Shown: positions 36,109-49,664 of the stretch, one piece after another
Position numbering within the stretch: the stretch's first letter is position 1
How the letters are laid out: each line of letters begins with the position of its first letter
From: Nemophila menziesii
Lineage: Eukaryota > Streptophyta > Magnoliopsida > Boraginales > Hydrophyllaceae
Direction of reading: 5' to 3'
Assembly (NCBI GenBank): GCA_029959085.1
Contig: JARWIR010000010.1
Location: forward strand, 12,173,001-12,237,000
Length of the DNA stretch: 64,000 bases
The notes under the pieces: generated by a model
The model's database searches: none
Seen by the model: only the letters and a program-made list of their open reading frames with translations
What the model was told of the DNA's origin: nothing
Position numbers and translations under genes: made by a program

Positions 36109-37763
36109 TCACACGCGAAGGTTATAATACTTGAGAAGCGCCGTCTCCTCAATAGGGACTTTATCCCCGTCAATGGTCACCCATATACTGCGCTTCCATT
36201 CCCTCGTACCTTCCTTTTGAGCATGTTCTTCGAAAGCCTGTGGTGTCATCTTGCCTGTTCATAAAAAAACAGTCATTACGCAATTTTATAAAGTTTTCTA
36301 GTCAGAACTTATGTTTGCCTCTGTATAGATAATCATTGAAACTCACCATAAGTTAGAGACACAGAGTTTGACACCATAAAAACACATAATAATCTACCTA
36401 TTTAAGAACAAACCATTACAAATTGCATACTTGAAAAACAAACTCAATGTCAGTTGCAGAAGATGATTAAAGATATTAAGTATTATATTTTTGTACTAAA
36501 TATATATGGAATTATAAATAGACCAGTTCAAAATTAATACATGAAACATTCTATTTTTATTCTATGGAAAATTTTCATTACTAATAAAATATAACACATA
36601 AATATAAAAACTTCTCTCAATTAAAACCCAGATCAAAAAACCCTCCCTCAAAACACGAATAAAATAGCTACAGAGTTGGAAAGGCCAATTAGCTAGGAGT
36701 GAAGTTCTCCTAAGTGATCCAATAATGTTATCTTTCGACTTATTTACTAAACGAGTAATTTGATTAAAGCTACCAACGAATGAATTGTTAAACTCATTCA
36801 CAGTGTCCCGGAATAAAGTATAGCCAATGCAATCTATAGAAATCAGATTAAAAAAATGCCAGTATTACCGGCCACGTATATACTATAATTAACAATTAAT
36901 TTTCTCTCATGTTTTTTCTTAAGGTGTACTAGATTGAATTCCCAAGTTTAATAATTTCTATACAGTAAGACATCTCCAAAATCACGAGACATTGTTTTTC
37001 TTCTTGGCATTTTTAAATGTATGGAAGAATATTCTTTCAGTAGTCTCACAAGATAATTTTTGGATAGTAGATATACCAAGTTTGGTTACTTAACATAACT
37101 TTATTTATCATGTGAAAATTCTAGAAGTGAAGTCCATCATTGATACCAAAAGCTAACAATAGTACTATATTGTAGAAAACTCCTTTAAATGCTCTATTTT
37201 ATTTTATTTTCAAAAATAAATTTGTGCTCCTTCCAAAATAAAATTATCCTTATCTTATAGCAATAATTTATGTCATAGTTTTCAATCGCTAAAAAAATAA
37301 AATAGAGAACATATATCCAGTCTATTGAGAGACAACGCTTTCACATCTTAATAAGAAAATTAGGGTTCTTTCAATCTCTTTATGAGTAAGAAGAATACAT
37401 CCATCAATCTAAAATAATAATTTTGTTGAAGTATTAAAATAAAAAGTACTTACTTTAAACAATATTGTAAGGATTTACAAAAAAATTCATATGGACAAGT
37501 AAAAATTAAAAACACACCACATGCTTAAAAACGTTTATAAAATATAAATATATAATATTATTTGGAAAATAAAATTAGATACCTTCTGGACAACCTGGAA
37601 AACAATCACATTCGATATCGACAAGGCCATTCGCATAAACTCTCAAATAGCCAACGGTATCTCCAAAACGTTGACTTGTGCACGCACATATCACCTTTAG
37701 GTGATCTTCATAGAGTTTGACGTCATACATATTTTTTAACTCCTCAACGCTAAAAAGTGACAT
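36109..37763 (-). CDS. ULT1-like: ULT1-like SAND-domain mini-protein, unit U4 (exons 37583-37763, 36109-36254)
   Basis: The product is identical to U1. In its intron (36562-36801, minus) one base change removes a stop and leaves a 79-codon open stretch shared only with U6. Confidence 0.8.
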
Positions 37764-38265
37764 CTTTAGGTATCTTTAGGTGATAGAAATTGTTAGACTT
37801 AAGATATATCAGAAAAATGAAAGATGATGAATGACTTATAGCCTGTTTTATACTGTTTTTTCAGTCAAAAGAACATTTAAATTAATTATCGCTTTTTAGA
37901 AAAATATATATTTAAAATTATTTTTTGTTTGATATCCAACATTACTTCTTTTCTAAAAACTGATTATTTTTAGAAATAGTAAATTATTCGGGTCTTTAAA
38001 GTAAAAAATATTTCATTTGTTTAAATTTTGAAATACTTCTGAAAAAAGAATGGCGCCTATTCACCTGGTCAAAGACTACATATTCATCATTTAAGGAAAA
38101 GAATATTAATCATAAGTGCAAAAATCTCGTCAAAGAAAAAAAATCTTTTTTATCTATTTTCAATTTACTTATTTTTTATTTGATATTATTTAATTAACAA
38201 TTTTATAAATTGTTTTCTAAGTAGCAGATATTATTGATAGAAGATTCATATAGTTTTAATTATAG

Positions 38266-40788
38266 GTGTATTAGATCAAGAGAAGTTAACTCTTTACTAC
38301 TTTCAAATTTTTTAAATCAACAACAGAGTTAGATAAAAAATCCAAATTCTTAGATCATGGTCTTGCATAAAGGAAGAATCCCATCATCCTTGACATGACA
38401 TTGAAGGATGCTAAATGAGAAAAATTTACCAAAATTTTTTTAGGCCGAAGTTGCATGTACTGCTTATTTGCTAAAGAAATTTGACACCACAAGTAATTTG
38501 GAGCAACTACAAGCCAACTATCAGTCATCTTTGAGTTTTTGCTAGCATAGTTTATACTCGTGTTCTAGATGAAAAAAAAAAGAAACTTGGTAACCGGGGT
38601 GAAAAAATTTATTTTTACTGGTTATAATGAGTATTCAAAAGACAACTATCAGTCATCTTTGTTTTTAGCGAAGAAGAAATTTAGAGGAGGAATGAAGAAA
38701 ATTATAGTACATTGGATCAAATTGAAGTAGTAGAAGAAGAAAAAAAACCATCAAAATCGAGAGTCACCTATCATGACACTTGAACAGGTTAAAAAATCTT
38801 AAGACAAAGAAGGTCCATGTAATTCTTCTTCCCTAACAAGAAGAATGCAAAGTGTGGTAGAAATCAACACAAATATTGAAAGTTGAATTTGGTATGTTTC
38901 TCTAATGATAATGAGCCATTATAATTTGACGAAGTTGTGAAAGCAGTATTTTGGAAGAAATAAATGGTTGAAGAAATTAGTTTAACTAGAAAAAATAATA
39001 AAATATTTGAAAATATTTTTCAAAAGGATAACGACCTGTTGGGACAAATGGGTCTATTAAATAAAAAGGACAATAAATGAAGAAATTGATCACTATAAGA
39101 CAAAACTTGTTGTAAAAGAATACAAAAAAATTATGGAGTTAATTATGATGAAACTTTTGCCAATGTTGCCTCAAAGGACACTGTGAAAATGTTAATATTG
39201 CTTGCAACTTATCATAAACGGAAGTTACTCCAATTAGATGTCAAATCTACATTTTAGAATGGTATACTTGAAAATAAGTGTACATGGTTCAACATGAAGG
39301 TTTTACTCTAAATGGTAAAAAAAAGTGTATCGATTGAAAAAGGTTTTGTATGGCTTGAAGCAAGCTCCTAAGCGTGGGATTCTCGCACCGACAATTATTT
39401 ATTGATAATGGTTTTTTAAATGTCCATTGACCATGCACTTTATTCGAAGGAAGATTCTAAAGGTATAGTTTTAGTTGCATGTCTTTACGTCGATGACTTG
39501 CGTATTACAGGATGTTGTGAATTTTTTTTTTGTTCAATTCAAACAAGCCATATTCTAGGAATATAAAATGATAGACTCTGAACTTATGTAATTTTTCTTG
39601 GGTATCAAATTAAATTAACAAGAAGGTACAAAATGGTATGCACAAAACCAGTTGAGAAATTCAAAATAGTAAAATACAATCATGTGGAATCTTTGATGTC
39701 ACCTAGTTTGAAAATGGCATAACAAGATGAAGGAAAATGTGTAAATTTCATACTTTTTAAAATTTAATTAGAAGTGTTCGGTACCTCACAATCAAAAGGC
39801 AAAATATTGTTTATTTGGTTACTTTGTTGAGTCATTATGTGGAAGCGTAGGAAGAGTGTCAATGGCTTGTCGAGAAAAGGATTTTAAGTACATCAAACGT
39901 ACTGTAAATTTTGGTCTATATAATCTTGATCAAGAAGATGCTATATTTTTTTTTCTAGTGATAAAGGAGGTGATCAATATGAAAGAAAAGGACTAAGTGG
40001 GTACGTATTTTTTTTAGGTTTACTGCATTTATGTGAATTTCAAAGAAATAAAGTGTGGTTGCTATGTCGTCTTGTGAGGCTAAATATGTTGCATTATCTT
40101 CAATAGTTCGTAAAGTAATATGGTTGAGGAAGTTGATAAGATAATTAAATGATGAACAGAAAGATATGATTATTATTTATATGGATAAGCGATCGAGTTA
40201 TCCAAAAATTCGATACAAACAGATTAAGCAAGCATATTGATCATAAGTTTATTTCTTAAGTGATCACATGAAAGTGAAGACGATAATGTTGGAGTATTGT
40301 AGTACTTTGGAGCATGTTGTAGATAATTAAGATTGATGCTCAGTGTGAAGATTATTTTGGTTTGAGGAGGGGTGTTTAAATGATAAAAAACCAAATAAGT
40401 TTAATTTCTTGTGATTCTTAAATATACAGTGTAAATTCATGATTTTGGGAAGAAAAAAAGATCAAATGAATATACAAGACGAATCTTGAAAAACAATGAA
40501 TTTAGTGTTGTGCCGTGTAATATATCAAGACTATAATTAATTTTTATCAAGTATCTACTAGTATAAATATGTAGCATTTTATTTGTAATTCATATATAAT
40601 AAAAGTGAATAAAAGAATATGAGAGAAAAATGAGATAGATTCTCCTTTTGTAAAAGGTGGTAACCTATACAAGATTTCTTGTAAAATACAAGTATAGTAT
40701 TTAAGTAATATTGATTGTGTTTTAGTTTTCAGTATATTGGGACCAAGATTGATTTTGTCTTGAATATGGATTTTGGAACCGAATACCA
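38266..40788 (+). mobile_element. Copia pol remnant with 3' LTR, unit U4
   Basis: YVDD at 39486-39497, LTR from 40373. One T fewer in the run near 40010 explains part of the shorter unit. Confidence 0.85.
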
Positions 40789-40807
40789 TACGAGGGATTT
40801 AGAACGG

Positions 40808-41043
40808 AATTGATTGTTAAACATTGGTGCAAGAAAGCTACATTATATTTTTATTCAACGTCTAGCCTAAATTTCTCAAGGTGATCAACACCTAAACCTC
40901 TATGTGGTATCTATTTTTCTATTATTTGGAAAAATCTACCACCACTATCAATTTAACCACTAGCACAACCACTTGAACCCCCACTATTTTCACCTTGATC
41001 CATATCTTTTTTAACTATAAAAAACAACACATACATGGATTTA
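40808..41043 (-). pseudogene. SPL-like exon-1 fragment, unit U4
   Basis: Same fragment and same deletions as in U1. Confidence 0.8.
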
Positions 41044-41807
41044 TGGACATTAATTACTCCAAACCCTATCACTAGCCTCCTCCAACTTCACCAGAACATC
41101 AAAATCGGTTCCAAAATTCATTAAAACGTCATTGAAACTTGATCAAACCTTCACGAAACACACTAGAACAAAACCAAATCATCATATCAATCCTCCATCA
41201 AATCCATTCCATACCACCACAAAACACATATACTTGCATACTATGTGCCTACATCTTAACAATGTCTTTGATTGAGGTAATTAGAATAATAAATTAATAC
41301 TGTTTTTTATTGGAAAAAGAGAATAATTACATTTCTTTGTTTTCTTAAGAAGAGAACGTTAAAGAAGGGAACCCCTAGCCTAAATACTTTGGTATCATCT
41401 ACATCAACCTTCGGAAGTAATGAGGTTTGCCTTATGTGCTGCAAGCACTGTGTCCTTTAAAAAAGGATAAATGCATTGGAAGAGTAAAGGTTAAGCCCTT
41501 ATTTGCCTTACCTCAGAAGCCAAAAGAATACTTTAGATCATAGTTGAACTAATTGTTAATTTCCATTAGAGATACTTCAATATATACCCTTTTTAATGGT
41601 GTCTTGGGCAAAGTAAACTCATTGAAAGCCCATTCTTCCCAGATTACACAAATATTTAAAATATAGATGACAAAAAATCCAAGCTCTTCATAAAATCAAA
41701 GAATTTACTTCATAATGGGCTACCAAAATTTAGAAAAAGCGAAATAATCTTATGCATTAAACAAAATCTAAATTATGCAAAGTCTGCAATCTATAAATTG
41801 TCACAAT

Positions 41808-43462
41808 TCACACGCGAAGGTTATAATACTTGAGAAGCGCCGTCTCCTCAATAGGGACTTTATCCCCGTCAATGGTCACCCATATACTGCGCTTCCATTC
41901 CCTCGTACCTTCCTTTTGAGCATGTTCTTCGAAAGCCTGTGGTGTCATCTTGCCTGTTCATAAAAAAACAGTCATTACGCAATTTTATAAAGTTTTCTAG
42001 TCAGAACTTATGTTTGCCTCTGTATAGATAATCATTGAAACTCACCATAAGTTAGAGACACAGAGTTTGACACCATAAAAACACATAATAATCTACCTAT
42101 TTAAGAACAAACCATTACAAATTGCATACTTGAAAAACAAACTCAATGTCAGTTGCAGAAGATGATTAAAGATATTAAGTATTATATTTTTGTACTAAAT
42201 ATATATGGAATTATAAATAGACCAGTTCAAAATTAATACATGAAACATTCTATTTTTATTTTATGGAAAATTTTCATTACTAATAAAATATAACACATAA
42301 ATATAAAAACTTCTCTCAATTAAAACCCAGATCAAAAAACCCTCCCTCAAAACACGAATAAAATAGCTACAGAGTTGGAAAGGCCAATTAGCTAGGAGTG
42401 AAGTTCTCCTAAGTCATCCAATAATGTTATCTTTCGACTTATTTACTAAACGAGTAATTTGATTAAAGCTACCAACGAATGAGTTGTTAAACTCATTCAC
42501 AGTGTCCCGGAATAAAGTATAGCCAATGCAATCTATAGAAATCAGATTAAAAAAATGCCAGTATTACCGGCCACGTATATACTATAATTAACAATTAATT
42601 TTCTCTCATGTTTTTTCTTAAGGTGTACTAGATTGAATTCCCAAGTTTAATAATTTCTATACAGTAAGACATCTCCAAAATCACGAGACATTGTTTTTCT
42701 TCTTGGCATTTTTAAATGTATGGAAGAATATTCTTTCAGTAGTCTCACAAGATAATTTTTGGATAGTAGATATACCAAGTTTGGTTACTTAACATAACTT
42801 TATTTATCATGTGAAAATTCTAGAAGTGAAGTCCATCATTGATACCAAAAGCTAACAATAGTACTATATTGTAGAAAACTCCTTTAAATGCTCTATTTTA
42901 TTTTATTTTCAAAAATAAATTTGTGCTCCTTCCAAAATAAAATTATCCTTATCTTATAGCAATAATTTATGTCATAGTTTTCAATCGCTAAAAAAATAAA
43001 ATAGAGAACATATATCCAGTCTATTGAGAGACAACGCTTTCACATCTTAATAAGAAAATTAGGGTTCTTTCAATCTCTTTATGAGTAAGAAGAATACATC
43101 CATCAATCTAAAATAATAATTTTGTTGAAGTATTAAAATAAAAAGTACTTACTTTAAACAATATTGTAAGGATTTACAAAAAAATTCATATGGACAAGTA
43201 AAAATTAAAAACACACCACATGCTTAAAAACGTTTATAAAATATAAATATATAATATTATTTGGAAAATAAAATTAGATACCTTCTGGACAACCTGGAAA
43301 ACAATCACATTCGATATCGACAAGGCCATTCGCATAAACTCTCAAATAGCCAACGGTATCTCCAAAACGTTGACTTGTGCACGCACATATCACCTTTAGG
43401 TGATCTTCATAGAGTTTGACGTCATACATATTTTTTAACTCCTCAACGCTAAAAAGTGACAT
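41808..43462 (-). CDS. ULT1-like: ULT1-like SAND-domain mini-protein, unit U5 (exons 43282-43462, 41808-41953)
   Basis: The product is identical to U1. The presumed mosaic switch of this unit falls within its intron. Confidence 0.8.
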
Positions 43463-43964
43463 CTTTAGGTATCTTTAGGTGATAGAAATTGTTAGACTTA
43501 AGATATATCAGAAAAATGAAAGATGATGAATGACTTATAGCCTGTTTTATACTGTTTTTTCAGTCAAAAGAACATTTAAATTAATTATCGCTTTTTAGAA
43601 AAATATATATTTAAAATTATTTTTTGTTTGATATCCAACATTACTTCTTTTCTAAAAACTGATTATTTTTAGAAATAGTAAATTATTCGGGTCTTTAAAG
43701 TAAAAAATATTTCATTTGTTTAAATTTTGAAATACTTCTGAAAAAAGAATGGCGCCTATTCACCTGGTCAAAGACTACATATTCATCATTTAAGGAAAAG
43801 AATATTAATCATAAGTGCAAAAATCTCGTCAAAGAAAAAAAATCTTTTTTATCTATTTTCAATTTACTTATTTTTTATTTGATATTATTTAATTAACAAT
43901 TTTATAAATTGTTTTCTAAGTAGCAGATATTATTGATAGAAGATTCATATAGTTTTAATTATAG

Positions 43965-46488
43965 GTGTATTAGATCAAGAGAAGTTAACTCTTTACTACT
44001 TTCAAATTTTTTAAATCAACAACAGAGTTAGATAAAAAATCCAAATTCTTAGATCATGGTCTTGCATAAAGGAAGAATCCCATCATCCTTGACATGACAT
44101 TGAAGGATGCTAAATGAGAAAAATTTACCAAAATTCTTTTAGGCTGAAGTTGCATGTACTGCTTATTTGCTAAAGAAATTTGACACCACAAGTAATTTGG
44201 AGCAACTACAAGCCAACTATCAGTCATCTTTGAGTTTTTGCTAGCATAGTTTATACTCGTGTTCTAGATGAAAAAAAAAAGAAACTTGGTAACCGGGGTG
44301 AAAAAATTTATTTTTACTGGTTATAATGAGTATTCAAAAGACAACTATCAGTCATCTTTGTTTTTAGCGAAGAAGAAATTTAGAGGAGGAATGAAGAAAA
44401 TTATAGTACATTGGATCAAATTGAAGTAGTAGAAGAAGAAAAAAAACCATCAAAATCGAGAGTCACCTATCATGACACTTGAACAGGTTAAAAAATCTTA
44501 AGACAAAGAAGGTCCATGTAATTCTTCTTCCCTAACAAGAAGAATGCAAAGTGTGGTAGAAATCAACACAAATATTGAAAGTTGAATTTGGTATGTTTCT
44601 CTAATGATAATGAGCCATTATAATTTGACGAAGTTGTGAAAGCAGTATTTTGGAAGAAATAAATGGTTGAAGAAATTAGTTTAACTAGAAAAAATAATAA
44701 AATATTTGAAAATATTTTTCAAAAGGATAACGACCTGTTGGGACAAATGGGTCTATTAAATAAAAAGGACAATAAATGAAGAAATTGATCACTATAAGAC
44801 AAAACTTGTTGTAAAAGAATACAAAAAAATTATGGAGTTAATTATGATGAAACTTTTGCCAATGTTGCCTCAAAGGACACTGTGAAAATGTTAATATTGC
44901 TTGCAACTTATCATAAACGGAAGTTACTCCAATTAGATGTCAAATCTACATTTTAGAATGGTATACTTGAAAATAAGTGTACATGGTTCAACATGAAGGT
45001 TTTACTCTAAATGGTAAAAAAAAGTGTATCGATTGAAAAAGGTTTTGTATGGCTTGAAGCAAGCTCCTAAGCGTGGGATTCTCGCACCGACAATTATTTA
45101 TTGATAATGGTTTTTTAAATGTCCATTGACCATGCACTTTATTCGAAGGAAGATTCTAAAGGTATAGTTTTAGTTGCATGTCTTTACGTCGATGACTTGC
45201 GTATTACAGGATGTTGTGAATTTTTTTTTTGTTCAATTCAAACAAGCCATATTCTAGGAATATAAAATGATAGACTCTGAACTTATGTAATTTTTCTTGG
45301 GTATCAAATTAAATTAACAAGAAGGTACAAAATGGTATGCACAAAACCAGTTGAGAAATTCAAAATAGTAAAATACAATCATGTGGAATCTTTGATGTCA
45401 CCTAGTTTGAAAATGGCATAACAAGATGAAGGAAAATGTGTAAATTTCATACTTTTTAAAATTTAATTAGAAGTGTTCGGTACCTCACAATCAAAAGGCA
45501 AAATATTGTTTATTTGGTTACTTTGTTGAGTCATTATGTGGAAGCGTAGGAAGAGTGTCAATGGCTTGTCGAGAAAAGGATTTTAAGTACATCAAACGTA
45601 CTGTAAATTTTGGTCTATATAATCTTGATCAAGAAGATGCTATATTTTTTTTTCTAGTGATAAAGGAGGTGATCAATATGAAAGAAAAGGACTAAGTGGG
45701 TACGTATTTTTTTTTAGGTTTACTGCATTTATGTGAATTTCAAAGAAATAAAGTGTGGTTGCTATGTCGTCTTGTGAGGCTAAATATGTTGCATTATCTT
45801 CAATAGTTCGTAAAGTAATATGGTTGAGGAAGTTGATAAGATAATTAAATGATGAACAGAAAGATATGATTATTATTTATATGGATAAGCGATCGAGTTA
45901 TCCAAAAATTCGATACAAACAGATTAAGCAAGCATATTGATCATAAGTTTATTTCTTAAGTGATCACATGAAAGTGAAGACGATAATGTTGGAGTATTGT
46001 AGTACTTTGGAGCATGTTGTAGATAATTAAGATTGATGCTCAGTGTGAAGATTATTTTGGTTTGAGGAGGGGTGTTTAAATGATAAAAAACCAAATAAGT
46101 TTAATTTCTTGTGATTCTTAAATATACAGTGTAAATTCATGATTTTGGGAAGAAAAAAAGATCAAATGAATATACAAGACGAATCTTGAAAAACAATGAA
46201 TTTAGTGTTGTGCCGTGTAATATATCAAGACTATAATTAATTTTTATCAAGTATCTACTAGTATAAATATGTAGCATTTTATTTGTAATTCATATATAAT
46301 AAAAGTGAATAAAAGAATATGAGAGAAAAATGAGATAGATTCTCCTTTTGTAAAAGGTGGTAACCTATACAAGATTTCTTGTAAAATACAAGTATAGTAT
46401 TTAAGTAATATTGATTGTGTTTTAGTTTTCAGTATATTGGGACCAAGATTGATTTTGTCTTGAATATGGATTTTGGAACCGAATACCA
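43965..46488 (+). mobile_element. Copia pol remnant with 3' LTR, unit U5
   Basis: YVDD at 45185-45196, LTR from 46073. A private change (aaattcttttagg) lies near 44132. Confidence 0.85.
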
Positions 46489-46507
46489 TACGAGGGATTT
46501 AGAACGG

Positions 46508-46743
46508 AATTGATTGTTAAACATTGGTGCAAGAAAGCTACATTATATTTTTATTCAACGTCTAGCCTAAATTTCTCAAGGTGATCAACACCTAAACCTC
46601 TATGTGGTATCTATTTTTCTATTATTTGGAAAAATCTACCACCACTATCAATTTAACCACTAGCACAACCACTTGAACCCCCACTATTTTCACCTTGATC
46701 CATATCTTTTTTAACTATAAAAAACAACACATACATGGATTTA
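46508..46743 (-). pseudogene. SPL-like exon-1 fragment, unit U5
   Basis: Same fragment and same deletions as in U1. Confidence 0.8.
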
Positions 46744-47507
46744 TGGACATTAATTACTCCAAACCCTATCACTAGCCTCCTCCAACTTCACCAGAACATC
46801 AAAATCGGTTCCAAAATTCATTAAAACGTCATTGAAACTTGATCAAACCTTCACGAAATACACTAGAACAAAACCAAATCATCATATCAATCCTCCATCA
46901 AATCCATTCCATACCACCACAAAACACATATACTTGCATACTATGTGCCTACATCTTAACAATGTCTTTGATTGAGGTAATTAGAATAATAAATTAATAC
47001 TATTTTTTATTGGAAAAAGAGAATAATTACATTTCTTTGTTGTCTTAAGAAGAGAACGTTAAAGAAGGGAACCCCTAGCCTAAATACTTTGGTATCATCT
47101 ACATCAACCTTCGGAAGTAATGAGGTTTGCCTTATGTGCTGCAAGCACTGTGTCCTTTAAAAAAGGATAAATGCATTGGAAGAGTAAAGGTTAAGCCCTT
47201 ATTTGCCTTACCTCAGAAGCCAAAAGAATACTTTAGATCATAGTTGAACTAATTGTTAATTTCCATTAGAGATACTTCAATATATACCCTTTTTAATGGT
47301 GTCTTGGGCAAAGTAAACTCATTGAAAGCCCATTCTTCCCAGATTACACAAATATTTAAAATATAGATGACAAAAAATCCAAGCTCTTCATAAAATCAAA
47401 GAATTTACTTCATAATGGGCTACCAAAATTTAGAAAAAGAGAAATAATCTTATGCATTAAACAAAATCTAAATTATGCAAAGTCTGCAATCTATAAATTG
47501 TCACAAT

Positions 47508-49162
47508 TCACACGCGAAGGTTATAATACTTGAGAAGCGCCGTCTCCTCAATAGGGACTTTATCCCCGTCAATGGTCACCCATATACTGCGCTTCCATTC
47601 CCTCGTACCTTCCTTTTGAGCATGTTCTTCGAAAGCCTGTGGTGTCATCTTGCCTGTTCATAAAAAAACAGTCATTACGCAATTTTATAAAGTTTTCTAG
47701 TCAGAACTTATGTTTGCCTCTGTATAGATAATCATTGAAACTCACCATAAGTTAGAGACACAGAGTTTGACACCATAAAAACACATAATAATCTACCTAT
47801 TTAAGAACAAACCATTACAAATTGCATACTTGAAAAACAAACTCAATGTCAGTTGCAGAAGATGATTAAAGATATTAAGTATTATATTTTTGTACTAAAT
47901 ATATATGGAATTATAAATAGACCAGTTCAAAATTAATACATGAAACATTCTATTTTTATTCTATGGAAAATTTTCATTACTAATAAAATATAACACATAA
48001 ATATAAAAACTTCTCTCAATTAAAACCCAGATCAAAAAACCCTCCCTCAAAACACGAATAAAATAGCTACAGAGTTGGAAAGGCCAATTAGCTAGGAGTG
48101 AAGTTCTCCTAAGTGATCCAATAATGTTATCTTTCGACTTATTTACTAAACGAGTAATTTGATTAAAGCTACCAACGAATGAATTGTTAAACTCATTCAC
48201 AGTGTCCCGGAATAAAGTATAGCCAATGCAATCTATAGAAATCAGATTAAAAAAATGCCAGTATTACCGGCCACGTATATACTATAATTAACAATTAATT
48301 TTCTCTCATGTTTTTTCTTAAGGTGTACTAGATTGAATTCCCAAGTTTAATAATTTCTATACAGTAAGACATCTCCAAAATCACGAGACATTGTTTTTCT
48401 TCTTGGCATTTTTAAATGTATGGAAGAATATTCTTTCAGTAGTCTCACAAGATAATTTTTGGATAGTAGATATACCAAGTTTGGTTACTTAACATAACTT
48501 TATTTATCATGTGAAAATTCTAGAAGTGAAGTCCATCATTGATACCAAAAGCTAACAATAGTACTATATTGTAGAAAACTCCTTTAAATGCTCTATTTTA
48601 TTTTATTTTCAAAAATAAATTTGTGCTCCTTCCAAAATAAAATTATCCTTATCTTATAGCAATAATTTATGTCATAGTTTTCAATCGCTAAAAAAATAAA
48701 ATAGAGAACATATATCCAGTCTATTGAGAGACAACGCTTTCACATCTTAATAAGAAAATTAGGGTTCTTTCAATCTCTTTATGAGTAAGAAGAATACATC
48801 CATCAATCTAAAATAATAATTTTGTTGAAGTATTAAAATAAAAAGTACTTACTTTAAACAATATTGTAAGGATTTACAAAAAAATTCATATGGACAAGTA
48901 AAAATTAAAAACACACCACATGCTTAAAAACGTTTATAAAATATAAATATATAATATTATTTGGAAAATAAAATTAGATACCTTCTGGACAACCTGGAAA
49001 ACAATCACATTCGATATCGACAAGGCCATTCGCATAAACTCTCAAATAGCCAACGGTATCTCCAAAACGTTGACTTGTGCACGCACATATCACCTTTAGG
49101 TGATCTTCATAGAGTTTGACGTCATACATATTTTTTAACTCCTCAACGCTAAAAAGTGACAT
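47508..49162 (-). CDS. ULT1-like: ULT1-like SAND-domain mini-protein, unit U6 (exons 48982-49162, 47508-47653)
   Basis: The product is identical to U1. The intron carries the same 79-codon open stretch as U4 (47961-48200). Confidence 0.8.
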
Positions 49163-49664
49163 CTTTAGGTATCTTTAGGTGATAGAAATTGTTAGACTTA
49201 AGATATATCAGAAAAATGAAAGATGATGAATGACTTATAGCCTGTTTTATACTGTTTTTTCAGTCAAAAGAACATTTAAATTAATTATCGCTTTTTAGAA
49301 AAATATATATTTAAAATTATTTTTTGTTTGATATCCAACATTACTTCTTTTCTAAAAACTGATTATTTTTAGAAATAGTAAATTATTCGGGTCTTTAAAG
49401 TAAAAAATATTTCATTTGTTTAAATTTTGAAATACTTCTGAAAAAAGAATGGCGCCTATTCACCTGGTCAAAGACTACATATTCATCATTTAAGGAAAAG
49501 AATATTAATCATAAGTGCAAAAATCTCGTCAAAGAAAAAAAATCTTTTTTATCTATTTTCAATTTACTTATTTTTTATTTGATATTATTTAATTAACAAT
49601 TTTATAAATTGTTTTCTAAGTAGCAGATATTATTGATAGAAGATTCATATAGTTTTAATTATAG

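Larger units (their letters stand above)
35530..41228. repeat. Tandem repeat unit U4 (5699 bp)
   Basis: Shares ctatttttta (35602) and aagtgatcc (36713) only with U6. Shares gtgatagaaattgttag (37780) with U5 and U6, and cctcaaaggac (39170) only with U5. Confidence 0.97.
41229..46928. repeat. Tandem repeat unit U5 (5700 bp)
   Basis: A mosaic: up to about 42.6 kb it follows U2 (ttttattttatgg, gagttgttaaac); from about 42.7 kb it follows U4 (ggcattttt, attctagaag, cctcaaaggac). Confidence 0.97.
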
